Shown: in pieces, positions 36,784 through 45,487 of the stretch | Numbering within the stretch: the stretch's first letter is position 1 | Layout of the letters: each line of letters opens with the position of its first letter | Source of the DNA: Algibacter pectinivorans | GTDB lineage: Bacteria > Bacteroidota > Bacteroidia > Flavobacteriales > Flavobacteriaceae | Direction: 5' to 3' | Assembly: GCF_900112595.1 (NCBI RefSeq) | Contig: NZ_FOMI01000007.1 | Span: forward strand, 138,078 to 202,077 | Length of the DNA: 64,000 nucleotides | Translations under genes and position numbers: made by a program | The notes under the pieces: generated by a model | What the model was told of the DNA's origin: nothing | Database searches by the model: none | Seen by the model: the letters and a program-made list of their open reading frames with translations, nothing else

Positions 36784-37431
36784 ATGAACTATAAGGCAGT
36801 TATATTCGATTTAGACGGCACACTAGTAAATTCCATTGAAGACATTGCAGATGCCATGAATGCTGTTCTAAAAAGCGCTAACTATCCAACCCACAGTTAT
36901 CAAGAGTATTACAGTTTTGTGGGCAGTGGTATAAAGAGTCTCGTTACTAAAGCATTGCCTAATAACAGTTGTAACGCGCAACAAACAGAAATAGGTTTTA
37001 ATGCGATGATGGCTATTTACAGTAACAATTGCATCAACAAAACAAAACCTTATGATGGTATTATAGCATTACTTGAGGCCCTAAAGGCACGTCAACTAAA
37101 ACTTTCTATTTTATCTAATAAAGAGGATACACTCACCAAAAAAGTAGCTTTAGCATTATTACCAAGCTATTTTGAATCTGTTGATGGATTAACTACCGAG
37201 GCTCATAAAAAACCAAACCCAATAAAGGCTCTCGAAATAAGTAAAAACTTAGGCATAAAACCAGAGGAAATTATTTTTGTTGGCGATTCTGATGTTGATA
37301 TACAAACCGCAAACAATGCCAACATGTATGCCGTTGGGGTATCTTGGGGCTTTAGAAAAAAAGAAGAACTAATTGCTAATGGTGCTAAATTAATACTAAA
37401 CCATCCCTTAGAATTACTTGACATTTTATAA
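36784..37431 (+). CDS. HAD phosphatase, phosphoglycolate phosphatase-like
   Basis: 215 residues with the HAD motifs FDLDGTLVNS (nucleophile Asp), LSNKED, a lysine in EAHKKPNP and FVGDSDVDIQTA. A helical cap between motifs I and II places it in the Gph/PGP-like subgroup; the true substrate may be phosphoglycolate or another small phosphoester. It is a single gene with a possible weak terminator at 37457-37496. Confidence 0.85.
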   Translation: MNYKAVIFDLDGTLVNSIEDIADAMNAVLKSANYPTHSYQEYYSFVGSGIKSLVTKALPNNSCNAQQTEIGFNAMMAIYSNNCINKTKPYDGIIALLEALKARQLKLSILSNKEDTLTKKVALALLPSYFESVDGLTTEAHKKPNPIKALEISKNLGIKPEEIIFVGDSDVDIQTANNANMYAVGVSWGFRKKEELIANGAKLILNHPLELLDIL

Positions 37432-37456
37432 ACCCAAGAATACACAAACACACCTT

Positions 37457-37496
37457 TGCCCCAACTCATCCCTTTAAAAATACACTTGGGCATTTT
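37457..37496 (+). terminator. Weak terminator after the HAD gene
   Basis: TGCCCCAA (37457-37464) can pair with TTGGGCA (37486-37492), with one bulge and a 21-nt loop, followed by TTTT. The long loop makes it doubtful. Confidence 0.35.
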
Positions 37497-37556
37497 AAAC
37501 TTCCAGAACTAAAACCATTACCTTTAATTTGAAATACTAACCGTAATCACATAGTA

Positions 37557-38210
37557 ATGGAAAAAACAATTACACTATTAATTTACATTCATGCCTTCTT
37601 TGGAGGAATAGGATTAATAACAGGACTAGGAAGTATTGTTGTAAAAAAGGGAGGGAAACTCCATAAAACTATGGGGAAACTTTTCTCTATTGGTATGCTA
37701 ACAAGTTCGCTTATTTCCATTCCTATATCTTGGATGCCTAACCATGAGAATATATTGTTATTTTTAATTGGCGTATTTACTATTTATCTTGTTTTATCGG
37801 GGCAACGCGCTTTAACATTCAAAACTAAAACCAATGCTAATTGGGTAGATCGCACTATTTCTGGTATTATGTTCCTGTTCTCAATTGTCATGATTGTTTT
37901 TGGCGTTTACGTGCTTATAAACAACAATTCTAATGGCATCCTACTACTTGTTTTTGGTGGTTTTGGACTATTGTTTTCTGTTAAAGATTTTATATTTTAT
38001 AAAAAATTAGAAAAGCCTAAAATGTCATGGCTAATTTTACACCTTGGAAAAATGAATGGAGCATTAATAGCCTCAATTACTGCCTTTTTTGTTGCTGGAA
38101 TGGGTTTTAAAAATTTAGTAGCTTGGATACTACCTTCGGTTTTAGGCACCATTTATATTATGTATTGGAAGCAAAAGGTAAAACCAAATAAGGTTAATAA
38201 AACAAGCTAG
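37557..38210 (+). CDS. DUF2306-like integral membrane protein
   Basis: 217 residues and about seven hydrophobic helices. The first part, IYIHAFFGGIGLITGLGSIVVKKGGKLHKTMGKLF, resembles the DUF2306 group with its HxxxG and basic loop, but I am not certain of the family. The function is unknown. It is transcribed alone and the ars operon starts 84 nt downstream. Confidence 0.6.
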   Translation: MEKTITLLIYIHAFFGGIGLITGLGSIVVKKGGKLHKTMGKLFSIGMLTSSLISIPISWMPNHENILLFLIGVFTIYLVLSGQRALTFKTKTNANWVDRTISGIMFLFSIVMIVFGVYVLINNNSNGILLLVFGGFGLLFSVKDFIFYKKLEKPKMSWLILHLGKMNGALIASITAFFVAGMGFKNLVAWILPSVLGTIYIMYWKQKVKPNKVNKTS

Positions 38211-38240
38211 CCGCTTTTTCTGTTAAATTTGTCAAATAAA

Positions 38241-38284
38241 TTTTGATAACAAAATACTTAATCGTAATATTGCAATGAATAAAT
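38241..38284 (+). promoter_or_regulatory. ars promoter with candidate ArsR box 1
   Basis: TTTTG (38241-38245), 19 nt, then TAATATTG (38265-38272) resembles a -33/-7 promoter. The -7 region is embedded in a 26-nt motif (38259-38284, TAATCGTA...TTGCAAT) that recurs at 38641-38666 with 22 of 26 matches, so ArsR would bind over the promoter (inference). Confidence 0.5.
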
Positions 38285-38294
38285 AATTAAACAC

Positions 38295-38624
38295 ATGGGA
38301 TTAGCTAAAACAGAAATGTTTACCGACGAGCAAAACGAAGTTGCTCTATTTGCAAAAGTCTTCGGACATCCTGCTAGAGTGTCTATATTACAACATTTAT
38401 TTAAAATAAATGCTTGTGTTTGTGGCGATTTGGTAAACGAAATAGGTTTAGCACAACCTACAATATCACAGCATTTAAAAGAACTTAAACATTTAGGCTT
38501 AATAAAAGGAAGTGTTGAAGGCACTAGCGTTTGCTACTGTATTGATACCGATAATTGGGCTAAAATGAAACGTGTAATGCTTCAGTTTTTAGATCAAGAT
38601 GTATCTAAAACAGAATGTTGCTAA
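38295..38624 (+). CDS. arsR: ArsR/SmtB family arsenic-responsive repressor
   Basis: 109 residues, winged helix (ARVSILQHLFKINACVCGDLVNEIGLAQPTISQHLKELKHLGLI). The CVC pair in the recognition-helix region is the As(III)-binding site of ArsR, and an additional Cys pair closes the protein (TECC). It represses the operon until arsenite binds. It is the first gene of arsR-DUF6428-reductase-acr3. Confidence 0.88.
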   Translation: MGLAKTEMFTDEQNEVALFAKVFGHPARVSILQHLFKINACVCGDLVNEIGLAQPTISQHLKELKHLGLIKGSVEGTSVCYCIDTDNWAKMKRVMLQFLDQDVSKTECC

Positions 38625-38640
38625 AAAAATTTTTAAACAT

Positions 38641-38666
38641 TAATCGTATAATTGCAATAAACAAAT
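38641..38666 (+). promoter_or_regulatory. Candidate ArsR box 2 before the DUF6428 gene
   Basis: The motif TAATCGTA..ATTGCAAT repeats box 1 in the short gap between arsR and the DUF6428 gene and contains a -7-like TATAATTG. It suggests a second ArsR-controlled promoter inside the operon. Confidence 0.45.
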
Positions 38667-38672
38667 ACAGTT

Positions 38673-39140
38673 ATGAAACTATCAGAAGTAAAATCAGTAT
38701 TAGGAAGATTGGAAACTATAGGTTTTCAATTACCAAACGGCGAATTAGTACCAAATCACTTTCATGTAACCGAAGTTGGTAAAATAACCAAACACTTTAT
38801 AGATTGTGGTGGTACCGAAAGAAAGGAAAACGTTGTAAACTTTCAACTTTGGAATGCAAATGATTATGACCATAGATTACATCCAGAAAAACTTTTAAGC
38901 ATAATTGAGCTTTCTGAAAAGGTTTTAGGTATTGAAGATTTAGATATTGAAGTGGAATATCAAGCCGAAACCATCGGAAAATTTGGATTAGAATTTAATG
39001 GAACAAACTTCCTATTAAGCTCTAAACAAACAGATTGTTTAGCCAAGGATAAATGTGGAATTCCTGCTGAAAAACCAAAATTAAGATTTTCAGAATTAAA
39101 CGATGAACCTTGTTGCACCCCAGATGGAAACTGCTGCTAA
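38673..39140 (+). CDS. DUF6428 family protein of the ars operon
   Basis: 155 residues, cytosolic. The core (KSVLGRLETIGFQLPNGELVPNHFHVTEVG) is recognisable as DUF6428, a family regularly found in bacteroidetal arsenic operons. The C-terminus is rich in cysteines (QTDCLAKDKC and PCCTPDGNCC), well suited to bind arsenite or another thiophilic metal. A role as metallochaperone or sensor is inference. It has its own box-2 promoter candidate. Confidence 0.75.
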   Translation: MKLSEVKSVLGRLETIGFQLPNGELVPNHFHVTEVGKITKHFIDCGGTERKENVVNFQLWNANDYDHRLHPEKLLSIIELSEKVLGIEDLDIEVEYQAETIGKFGLEFNGTNFLLSSKQTDCLAKDKCGIPAEKPKLRFSELNDEPCCTPDGNCC

Positions 39141-39170
39141 ACTTTAAATTACACTTTAACGTTATACCAA

Positions 39171-39803
39171 ATGATAACCACACAATCCACCTTATTTACA
39201 GGAATAGATAATTTAATAAAAGGTTTAAAACCAGAAACTATTTCGGCAGAGCGTAAAACAGTTTTGCAACCACTAATTGATTTTATCCAGTTAAAAGTAA
39301 GCAATAAAGAAGCAATTAGAATCAATTTTATTTGCACACACAACTCGCGTCGAAGTCATTTATCGCAAGTTTGGGCACAAACCATGGCGCACTATTTTAA
39401 TATTAAAAATGTGTTTTGTTATTCGGGAGGAACAGAAGCTACAGCACTTTTCCCAATGGCGGCTAAAACCTTAGAAAACTCGGGGTTTACAATTAAAACG
39501 CTTTCTGAAGGTAAAAATCCCGTGTACAGCATTAAATATGCAGATAATGCACATCCCATAATTGGATTTTCTAAAACATTAGACGATGATTTTAACCCTA
39601 AATCTGAATTTGCAGCTATTATGACCTGTTCTCAAGCAGATAGCGGATGCCCTTTTATAGCTGGTGCAGAAAAACGAATACCAATTACTTTTGAAGATCC
39701 TAAAGCCTTTGATAACACACCCCAACAAGCAGAAAAATACAACGAGCGCAGTTTGCAAATTGCAACTGAATTGTTTTATGTTTTTTCGCGAGTAAATTTA
39801 TAA
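39171..39803 (+). CDS. LMW-phosphatase-type arsenate reductase
   Basis: 210 residues. The phosphatase loop is CTHNSRRS (Cys-x5-Arg), within [18 protein letters not shown], as in ArsC of the thioredoxin/low-molecular-weight phosphatase class. Further cysteines occur in [12 protein letters not shown], which could complete the disulfide relay. It converts arsenate to arsenite for export by the next gene, 4 nt downstream. Confidence 0.85.
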   Translation: MITTQSTLFTGIDNLIKGLKPETISAERKTVLQPLIDFIQLKVSNKEAIRINFICTHNSRRSHLSQVWAQTMAHYFNIKNVFCYSGGTEATALFPMAAKTLENSGFTIKTLSEGKNPVYSIKYADNAHPIIGFSKTLDDDFNPKSEFAAIMTCSQADSGCPFIAGAEKRIPITFEDPKAFDNTPQQAEKYNERSLQIATELFYVFSRVNL

Positions 39804-39807
39804 AAAT

Positions 39808-40854
39808 ATGGCTCAAAAAAAATTAAGTTTTCTTGATAGAAACCTAACGTTGTGGATTTTTGTGGCTATGGCCATAGGTGTTGGTATTGGCTATTTTGTA
39901 CCTACATTTCCAGACCTTATAAATTCCTTTAGTAGTGGTACTACAAATATTCCCATTGCTATTGGGCTAATTTTAATGATGTATCCGCCACTAGCAAAAG
40001 TGGATTATTCGCTTTTACCCAAAGTATTTAAAAACACCAAAATACTATCTATTTCCCTTTTATTAAATTGGGTTATTGGTCCGGTACTTATGTTTTTTCT
40101 TGCCATTACATTTTTACGCGACTATCCGGAGTACATGGTGGGTCTTATTTTAATAGGATTAGCCCGTTGTATTGCTATGGTTTTAGTGTGGAATGATCTT
40201 GCCGAAGGTAGCAGTGAATACGGCGCTGGTTTAGTGGCCTTAAACAGTATTTTTCAGGTATTTGCATATAGCTTTTATGCATGGCTTTTTATTACTGTAC
40301 TTCCACCCTATTTTGGATTTGAAGGTGCCATAGTGGATATTTCGATAGCCACTATTGCTGAAAGTGTTGCTATTTATTTAGGAATTCCCTTCGTGATGGG
40401 TATTTTAAGTCGATTAATTTTGGTAAAACTTAAAGGCGAACATTGGTATACAAACACCTTTATTCCTACTATTTCGCCATTAACTTTAATAGCCTTGTTA
40501 TTTACCATTGTGGTGATGTTTTCGCTAAAAGGCGAATTAATTGTTGAAATTCCAATGGATGTTTTAATAATTGCTGTGCCTTTACTTATCTATTTTAGTT
40601 TAATGTTTATTATAGGCTTTTTCTTTACAAAAGCTATGGGAGCAGATTATACTAAAACGGCTGCCGTTGCATTTACAGCAGCTGGAAATAACTTTGAACT
40701 TGCTATTGCAGTTGCGATTGCAGTTTTTGGTTTAAATTCTGGACAAGCTTTTGCAGGTGTTATTGGCCCATTAGTAGAAGTCCCTGCACTTATTTTATTA
40801 GTTAGGGTATCCTTTTGGTTTCGTAAAAAGTACTTTAATAATGCATACGCATAA
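39808..40854 (+). CDS. acr3: ACR3 family arsenite efflux transporter
   Basis: 348 residues with ten helices. The family signature [31 protein letters not shown] holds the essential cysteine, and [21 protein letters not shown] is the conserved helix 9. It expels arsenite by proton antiport from the inner membrane. It is the last gene of the ars operon, closed by a strong terminator. Confidence 0.93.
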   Translation: MAQKKLSFLDRNLTLWIFVAMAIGVGIGYFVPTFPDLINSFSSGTTNIPIAIGLILMMYPPLAKVDYSLLPKVFKNTKILSISLLLNWVIGPVLMFFLAITFLRDYPEYMVGLILIGLARCIAMVLVWNDLAEGSSEYGAGLVALNSIFQVFAYSFYAWLFITVLPPYFGFEGAIVDISIATIAESVAIYLGIPFVMGILSRLILVKLKGEHWYTNTFIPTISPLTLIALLFTIVVMFSLKGELIVEIPMDVLIIAVPLLIYFSLMFIIGFFFTKAMGADYTKTAAVAFTAAGNNFELAIAVAIAVFGLNSGQAFAGVIGPLVEVPALILLVRVSFWFRKKYFNNAYA

Positions 40855-40910
40855 GTCTGCACGTAAAAGGGAAAAAGAGAGACTTTACTTTACAAAATGT
40901 GTATTTAAAA

Positions 40911-40948
40911 AACGACCTTGTTAATTGTAACAAGGTCGTTATATTTTT
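40911..40948. terminator. Bidirectional terminator between acr3 and purC
   Basis: A 13-bp perfect stem AACGACCTTGTTA/TAACAAGGTCGTT (40911-40923 and 40928-40940) with an ATTG loop and T-rich tail, between convergent genes. Confidence 0.9.
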
Positions 40949-40959
40949 AAGTAATAATA

Positions 40960-41904
40960 CTATTTTAAATAGGCTAAAACATTAGCTTCTATTCTATCTT
41001 GGATATTAGAAACATCTGCTTTTACAAAGGTTTCGCCTGTAATATTTTCGTAAAGTTCGATATAGCGATCTGAAACGCTTTGAATGTACTCATCGCTCAT
41101 AAAAGGTACGGTTTGCCCTTCTAAACCTTGAAAGTTATTTGCAATTAACCATTGGCGTACAAACTCTTTTGATAGTTGCTTTTGAGGTTCTCCTTTATCC
41201 TGGCGCTCTTGATACCCATCGGCATAAAAATAACGTGAAGAGTCTGGTGTATGAATCTCGTCGATTAAAACAATTTGTCCGTCTTTAGTTTTTCCAAATT
41301 CGTACTTGGTATCTACTAAAATTAATCCTCTTGAAGCTGCAATTTCTGATCCACGCTTAAATAATTTACGTGTATAATCTTCAAGTACAAGATAATCTGC
41401 TTCTGAGACTATACCTTTTGCTATAATATCTTCTCTTGAAATATCTTCGTCATGATCGCCCATTTCTGCTTTTGTAGCAGGCGTTATAATAGGCTCTGGA
41501 AAGGCATCGTTTTCCTTCATTCCTTCTGGCATAGCAACACCACAAAGCATACGTTTACCCGCTTTATACTCGCGTGCTGCATGCCCAGACATGTAACCAC
41601 GTATTACCATTTCTACTTTAAAAGGCTCGCATAAATGCCCAACAGCAACGTTGGGATCGGGAGTTGCTGTTAACCAGTTTGGAACTAAATCCTGAGTAGC
41701 TGCCATCATTTTAGTTGCTATTTGGTTAAGTATTTGCCCTTTGTAAGGTATTCCTTTTGGCATAACAACATCGAAAGCCGAAAGTCTATCTGTGGCTACC
41801 ATGACTAAGGCTTCGTCATTTATGTTATATACGGCTCTTACTTTTCCTTTGTAAAGGCTTTTTTGACCTGGAAATTTGAAATTGGTATCTATTATGGTAT
41901 TCAT
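40960..41904 (-). CDS. purC: SAICAR synthase (phosphoribosylaminoimidazole-succinocarboxamide synthase)
   Basis: 314 residues, the long PurC form. It shows [10 protein letters not shown] at the N-terminus, [24 protein letters not shown], and [15 protein letters not shown] near the metal site. It joins CAIR and aspartate with ATP in purine synthesis. It is a single gene between two terminators. Confidence 0.93.
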   Translation of the reverse strand: MNTIIDTNFKFPGQKSLYKGKVRAVYNINDEALVMVATDRLSAFDVVMPKGIPYKGQILNQIATKMMAATQDLVPNWLTATPDPNVAVGHLCEPFKVEMVIRGYMSGHAAREYKAGKRMLCGVAMPEGMKENDAFPEPIITPATKAEMGDHDEDISREDIIAKGIVSEADYLVLEDYTRKLFKRGSEIAASRGLILVDTKYEFGKTKDGQIVLIDEIHTPDSSRYFYADGYQERQDKGEPQKQLSKEFVRQWLIANNFQGLEGQTVPFMSDEYIQSVSDRYIELYENITGETFVKADVSNIQDRIEANVLAYLK

Positions 41905-41972
41905 AAAAAAAATAGTGTGCTAGTTGTTTTGCAAATGTAATTTGTTTAACAATGCTAAACAACTGAAAATAA

Positions 41973-42002
41973 AAAAGGGAGAAATAAAAATTTCTCCCTT
42001 TT
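41973..42002. terminator. Terminator between the beta-barrel gene and purC
   Basis: A 13-bp stem AAAAGGGAGAAAT/ATTTCTCCCTTTT with an AAAA loop; on the minus strand it follows the beta-barrel gene stop by about 28 nt. Confidence 0.85.
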
Positions 42003-42030
42003 AATGCTTTATAATGTATTAGATTCTAAT

Positions 42031-42543
42031 TTATTTAAACCTAATGTTATAGGTAAGGCCTATACCTACGTTTTGCACATCAATATCGTTTTCTGCAAAC
42101 GTGTTTTGGTAAAAAGCGTAAATATTCCAATCTCGGTTATGGTAACCAATGTGTGGGTTTACGTATAATCCGCCATCATTATCAGCGCTATTAGTTAAAA
42201 AACCATATCCTACATCCGAGCCTAAAAACAGCCCATTAGGTGTAAAATAATAGCGAACAAATCCTGCTGCTGGAATAACTCCAAAATCTTCAATTTCATC
42301 TTTACCAAAATAATGGTTATATCCAGAAGCTAAACCAATTCCTAAATTAGGGTTAACTAAATACTGTCCTCTTAAATCTAGACCAAGGTTAAACGAGGAT
42401 GTATCACCTGCATCTCCAACAGGAACTCCTGCCGTTATTCCAGCTTTTAACCAAGAGTTATCTGATGTAATATCGATATCTTCATCTTGTGCATAGGTTG
42501 AACCAAAAACTAATAATCCTGCAATTAAAAATAACTTTTTCAT
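42031..42543 (-). CDS. Outer-membrane beta-barrel protein
   Basis: 170 residues: signal peptide (1-18, GLLVFGSTYAQ), acidic stretch DEDIDITSDN, then alternating strands (LGLDLRGQYLVNPNLGIGLASGYNHYF) ending in an aromatic strand VGIGLTYNIRFK. It is a small porin-like barrel of the OmpW/OmpA type with unknown cargo. It is a single gene. The 259 nt upstream to repeat copy 5 are AT-rich and show nothing else. Confidence 0.75.
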   Translation of the reverse strand: MKKLFLIAGLLVFGSTYAQDEDIDITSDNSWLKAGITAGVPVGDAGDTSSFNLGLDLRGQYLVNPNLGIGLASGYNHYFGKDEIEDFGVIPAAGFVRYYFTPNGLFLGSDVGYGFLTNSADNDGGLYVNPHIGYHNRDWNIYAFYQNTFAENDIDVQNVGIGLTYNIRFK

Positions 42544-42802
42544 ATTATATTTTTTTAAGTTTATGGCACAAATAAAGAAAAAGGGAAGACGTAAGACTTA
42601 TAATGTTTTCATAAAAGATTCCTAAAGTTTTACAAATTTTTTGTAAGTTTTTATACCTAAAAACAAGATAAAAACCTAAGCACAAATATTTTAAGCCGCT
42701 GTTAAAACTGTTAAATTTTACTAAATAGACAAGTAAGAAAAAACATCTAAAACCATGCTAAAATACACTAATGAGTAATAGATAATGTTAATAACTAAAA
42801 TG

Positions 42803-42875
42803 CCCTAGCCCCGATTGCAACGGCATCCTTTTTGCCATTAAAAGCAAAAAGATATAGTGGAAAGCGGGAAATAGC
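42803..42875 (+). repeat. Modular GCGTTA repeat, copy 5 (subtype C, worn ends)
   Basis: Begins CCCTAGCCCCGATTGCAACGGC, has a hairpin CTTTTTGC (42828-42835) / GCAAAAAG (42844-42851), then GATATAGTGGAAAGCGGG. Both terminal hexamers have decayed. It lies 12 nt beyond the phoH stop codon. Confidence 0.65.
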
Positions 42876-42887
42876 TTCTAAAAAAAA

Positions 42888-43841
42888 TTAATCTCGGTTT
42901 TCAATTTCTTTATAGGCAGCAATTACTTTTTTAACGAGTTTATGACGAATAACGTCTTTGTCGTCTAGGAAAATCATGCCTACACCTTCTACATTTTTTA
43001 AAATTAATAAGGCTTCTTTTAGACCAGAAATGGTACGACGCGGTAAATCGATTTGACCCGGATCGCCGGTTAACAGGAATTTAGCGTGCTTACCCATACG
43101 TGTTAAAAACATTTTCATTTGGGCATGCGTGGTGTTTTGTCCTTCGTCTAGAATAACAAAAGCATTATCTAGAGTTCGACCACGCATAAAGGCTAATGGC
43201 GCTATTTGTATGGTACCATTCTCGATATAATGTGCTAATTTTTCGGGCGCAATCATGTCGCGTAAAGCATCGTAAAGCGGCTGCATATAGGGATCTAGTT
43301 TTTCTTTTAAATCGCCTGGTAAAAACCCAAGGTTTTCGCCTGCCTCGACCGCCGGACGCGTTAATATAATACGCTTAACTTCTTTATTTTTAAGTGCTTG
43401 CACCGCCAACGCCACACCTGTATACGTTTTACCTGTTCCTGCTGGACCAATGGCAAAAACCATATCGTTTTTGCGCATAAGCTCGACCATTTTACGTTGG
43501 TTGGCCGTTTGCGCTTTTATAATTTTACCACCTACACCATGTACAATGGTTTCTCCACTTTGGTTAGAGGTTGTGTAATCGTCGCTACTTTGGCTTGTTA
43601 AAACACGCTCGATAGTGTTTTCGTCTAACTTATTATATTTACCAAAATGCTTTAGTAGCATAGAGATACGCCTATCGAACTCATCTAATAACTCTTCGTC
43701 TCCAAAGGCCTTAAGCTTATTTCCGCGGGCAACAATTTTTAATTTTGGAAAGTACTTTTTAAGAAGTACTATATTGGTGTTTTGTGCTCCAAAAAACTCT
43801 TTTGGAGATATTTCTTCGAGTTCAATAATAATTTCGTTCAA
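42888..43841 (-). CDS. phoH: PhoH family protein
   Basis: 317 residues: a KH-like N-terminal region and the PhoH ATPase with Walker A AIGPAGTGKTYTGV, RPAVEAGENLGFLPGDLKEKLDPYMQP and Walker B FVILDEGQNTT. It is an RNA-linked ATPase, often a neighbour of the endonuclease YbeY, though not here. Cytosolic; a single gene. Confidence 0.92.
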   Translation of the reverse strand: MNEIIIELEEISPKEFFGAQNTNIVLLKKYFPKLKIVARGNKLKAFGDEELLDEFDRRISMLLKHFGKYNKLDENTIERVLTSQSSDDYTTSNQSGETIVHGVGGKIIKAQTANQRKMVELMRKNDMVFAIGPAGTGKTYTGVALAVQALKNKEVKRIILTRPAVEAGENLGFLPGDLKEKLDPYMQPLYDALRDMIAPEKLAHYIENGTIQIAPLAFMRGRTLDNAFVILDEGQNTTHAQMKMFLTRMGKHAKFLLTGDPGQIDLPRRTISGLKEALLILKNVEGVGMIFLDDKDVIRHKLVKKVIAAYKEIENRD

Positions 43842-44043
43842 AAGCGTTTATTTATTATAAGTTGAGTAAAACATTAATTTAAATGGCGTTTACTGAGATG
43901 ACATGATTTATTAGATTTATTCCAAATTTCTTGTTATACTTATGTAATACGCCATGAACCTACAATTTTTAATTTAAAAAACAAAAACTAAAACGAAAAT
44001 TTATGTAGGTTTGTAATGCATACAAGTATAACTCAAAAATACA

Positions 44044-44051
44044 TAATTTTG
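44044..44051 (+). promoter_or_regulatory. -7 promoter box of the SAM hydrolase gene
   Basis: TAATTTTG fits TAnnTTTG and lies 32 nt before the ATG at 44084. A second match (TAGGTTTG, 44006-44013) lies upstream. Neither has a clear TTG at -33. Confidence 0.4.
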
Positions 44052-44083
44052 AGTAAGGTTACATTAAAAACATATCAACAATT

Positions 44084-44980
44084 TTGCCCATGGCAATTAT
44101 AACATTAACAACTGATTTTGGTGAAAAAGATTACTTTAGTGGCGCTACAAAAGGCGCTATCTATAGTGAGCTACCCGATGTTAGGATTGTTGATATCTCG
44201 CATTCTGTGTCGCCATTTAATATACCTGAGGCGGCTTACATTATCCAGAACGCTTACAATAGTTTCCCGAAAGGCACCATACATATTATTGGTATAGATT
44301 CTGAAATTAACCCAGACAATAAACATATAGCCTTAAAATTAGACGACCACTATTTTATTTGTGCCAATAATGGTATTATGAGCATGATTTGCTCTGAAAT
44401 TGCCCCCGAAAAAATAGTTGAAATTAATATACACGATAAAATACAAAGTAGTTTTCCTGTTTTGGATGTATTTGTAAAAGTAGCTTGCCATATTGCTCGT
44501 GGTGGCACCTTGGAGGTTATTGGTAAACCTATTACAGAAATTAAGCCTATTAAAAATATAACGCCGTATATAAATGAAGACAAGACCCAAATTATTGGTA
44601 GTGTTATTTATATAGACAACTATGGCAACGTGGTAACAAACATTAAGCGTAGTTTTTTTGAAACTGTACAAAAAGGGCGCGAATTTGAAATTTCGGCACG
44701 CCATTATACCTTTAAAAAAATATATAATAAATATAGCGATATTGTAAACTTTGACATTCCGGAAAATAAACGAAATGACGAAGGGCGCAAATTGGTTGTA
44801 TTTAACTCTGGTAATTTTTTAGAAATTGCCGTTTATAAAAGTAATAGTGCTACCGTTGGTAGTGCCTCTACCCTTTTAGGTTTGGGTATTATGGATGCCG
44901 TAAGCATTAGGTTTGAACCTAAACCCGTTATTCCTAAGGGCACAGAAATTCCGGATAATATTAAAGCGGCCAATTTTTAG
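44084..44980 (+). CDS. SAM hydroxide adenosyltransferase (DUF62 family)
   Basis: 298 residues. It starts ITLTTDFGEKDYFSGATKGAIYS with the family's key aspartate, then VDISHSVSPFNIPEAAYI, and has the C-terminal domain with SVIYIDNYGNVVTNI. The family hydrolyses S-adenosylmethionine to adenosine and methionine; a few relatives are halogenases, but these usually need changes at the active site. It is followed after 15 nt by an ABM gene, likely an operon. Confidence 0.88.
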   Translation: MPMAIITLTTDFGEKDYFSGATKGAIYSELPDVRIVDISHSVSPFNIPEAAYIIQNAYNSFPKGTIHIIGIDSEINPDNKHIALKLDDHYFICANNGIMSMICSEIAPEKIVEINIHDKIQSSFPVLDVFVKVACHIARGGTLEVIGKPITEIKPIKNITPYINEDKTQIIGSVIYIDNYGNVVTNIKRSFFETVQKGREFEISARHYTFKKIYNKYSDIVNFDIPENKRNDEGRKLVVFNSGNFLEIAVYKSNSATVGSASTLLGLGIMDAVSIRFEPKPVIPKGTEIPDNIKAANF

Positions 44981-44995
44981 TTAAAAAAATTTATT

Positions 44996-45295
44996 ATGCT
45001 AGTTAGAATAGTTAAAATGGGATTTTACAAACAAAACATCGATGTTTTTTTAGAAAATTTCGATGTTACTAAAGCCAAAATAAGAAGCTTCGATGGCTGT
45101 AGTTATTTGGAATTATATCGAGATAAAAAAGATCCAAGTATATTTTTTACCTATAGCTATTGGGAATCTGAAGCCGCTTTAGAAAACTACAGAAAATCCG
45201 AGCTTTTCCACGCTATATGGGGTAAAATAAAACCTTTATTTAGTATAAGACCCGAAGCTTGGAGTGTGGATAAAATTGAAATAGTTAATAGTTAA
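44996..45295 (+). CDS. Antibiotic biosynthesis monooxygenase (ABM) family protein
   Basis: 99 residues with the dimeric ferredoxin-like ABM fold: LVRIVKMGFYKQNIDVFLENF, FFTYSYWESEAALENYRKSELFHAIW. Members act as small monooxygenases or haem-degrading proteins; the role here is unknown. The last codons (Ile-Val-Asn-Ser-stop) already lie in the heptamer array that follows. Confidence 0.8.
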   Translation: MLVRIVKMGFYKQNIDVFLENFDVTKAKIRSFDGCSYLELYRDKKDPSIFFTYSYWESEAALENYRKSELFHAIWGKIKPLFSIRPEAWSVDKIEIVNS

Positions 45296-45329
45296 TAGTT
45301 GATAGTTAATAGTTAATAGTTAATAGTTA
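45281..45329. repeat. Heptanucleotide array 1 (ATAGTTA x 7)
   Basis: Seven tandem heptamers of ATAGTTA with one ATAGTTG variant. The array overlaps the end of the ABM gene. Confidence 0.9.
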
Positions 45330-45340
45330 AAAATTAAAAA

Positions 45341-45480
45341 AACCAATAACAAATAACCAACAACAAGTAACCAACAACCAGTAACCAGTAACCAGTAACC
45401 AGTAACCAGTAACCAACAACCAGTAACCAGTAACCAGTAACCAGTAACCAGTAACCAACAACCAGTAACCAGTAACCAAA
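45341..45480. repeat. Heptanucleotide array 2 (AACCAGT x 20, higher-order units)
   Basis: Twenty tandem heptamers, mostly AACCAGT, with AACCAAC punctuating groups of five. Two full groups make a 42-bp higher-order unit. The array fills the gap up to 8 nt before the gldF ATG. The minus strand is open and would encode repeats of GYWLLVT, but this is most likely a by-product. Confidence 0.92.
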
Positions 45481-45487
45481 ACAACAA

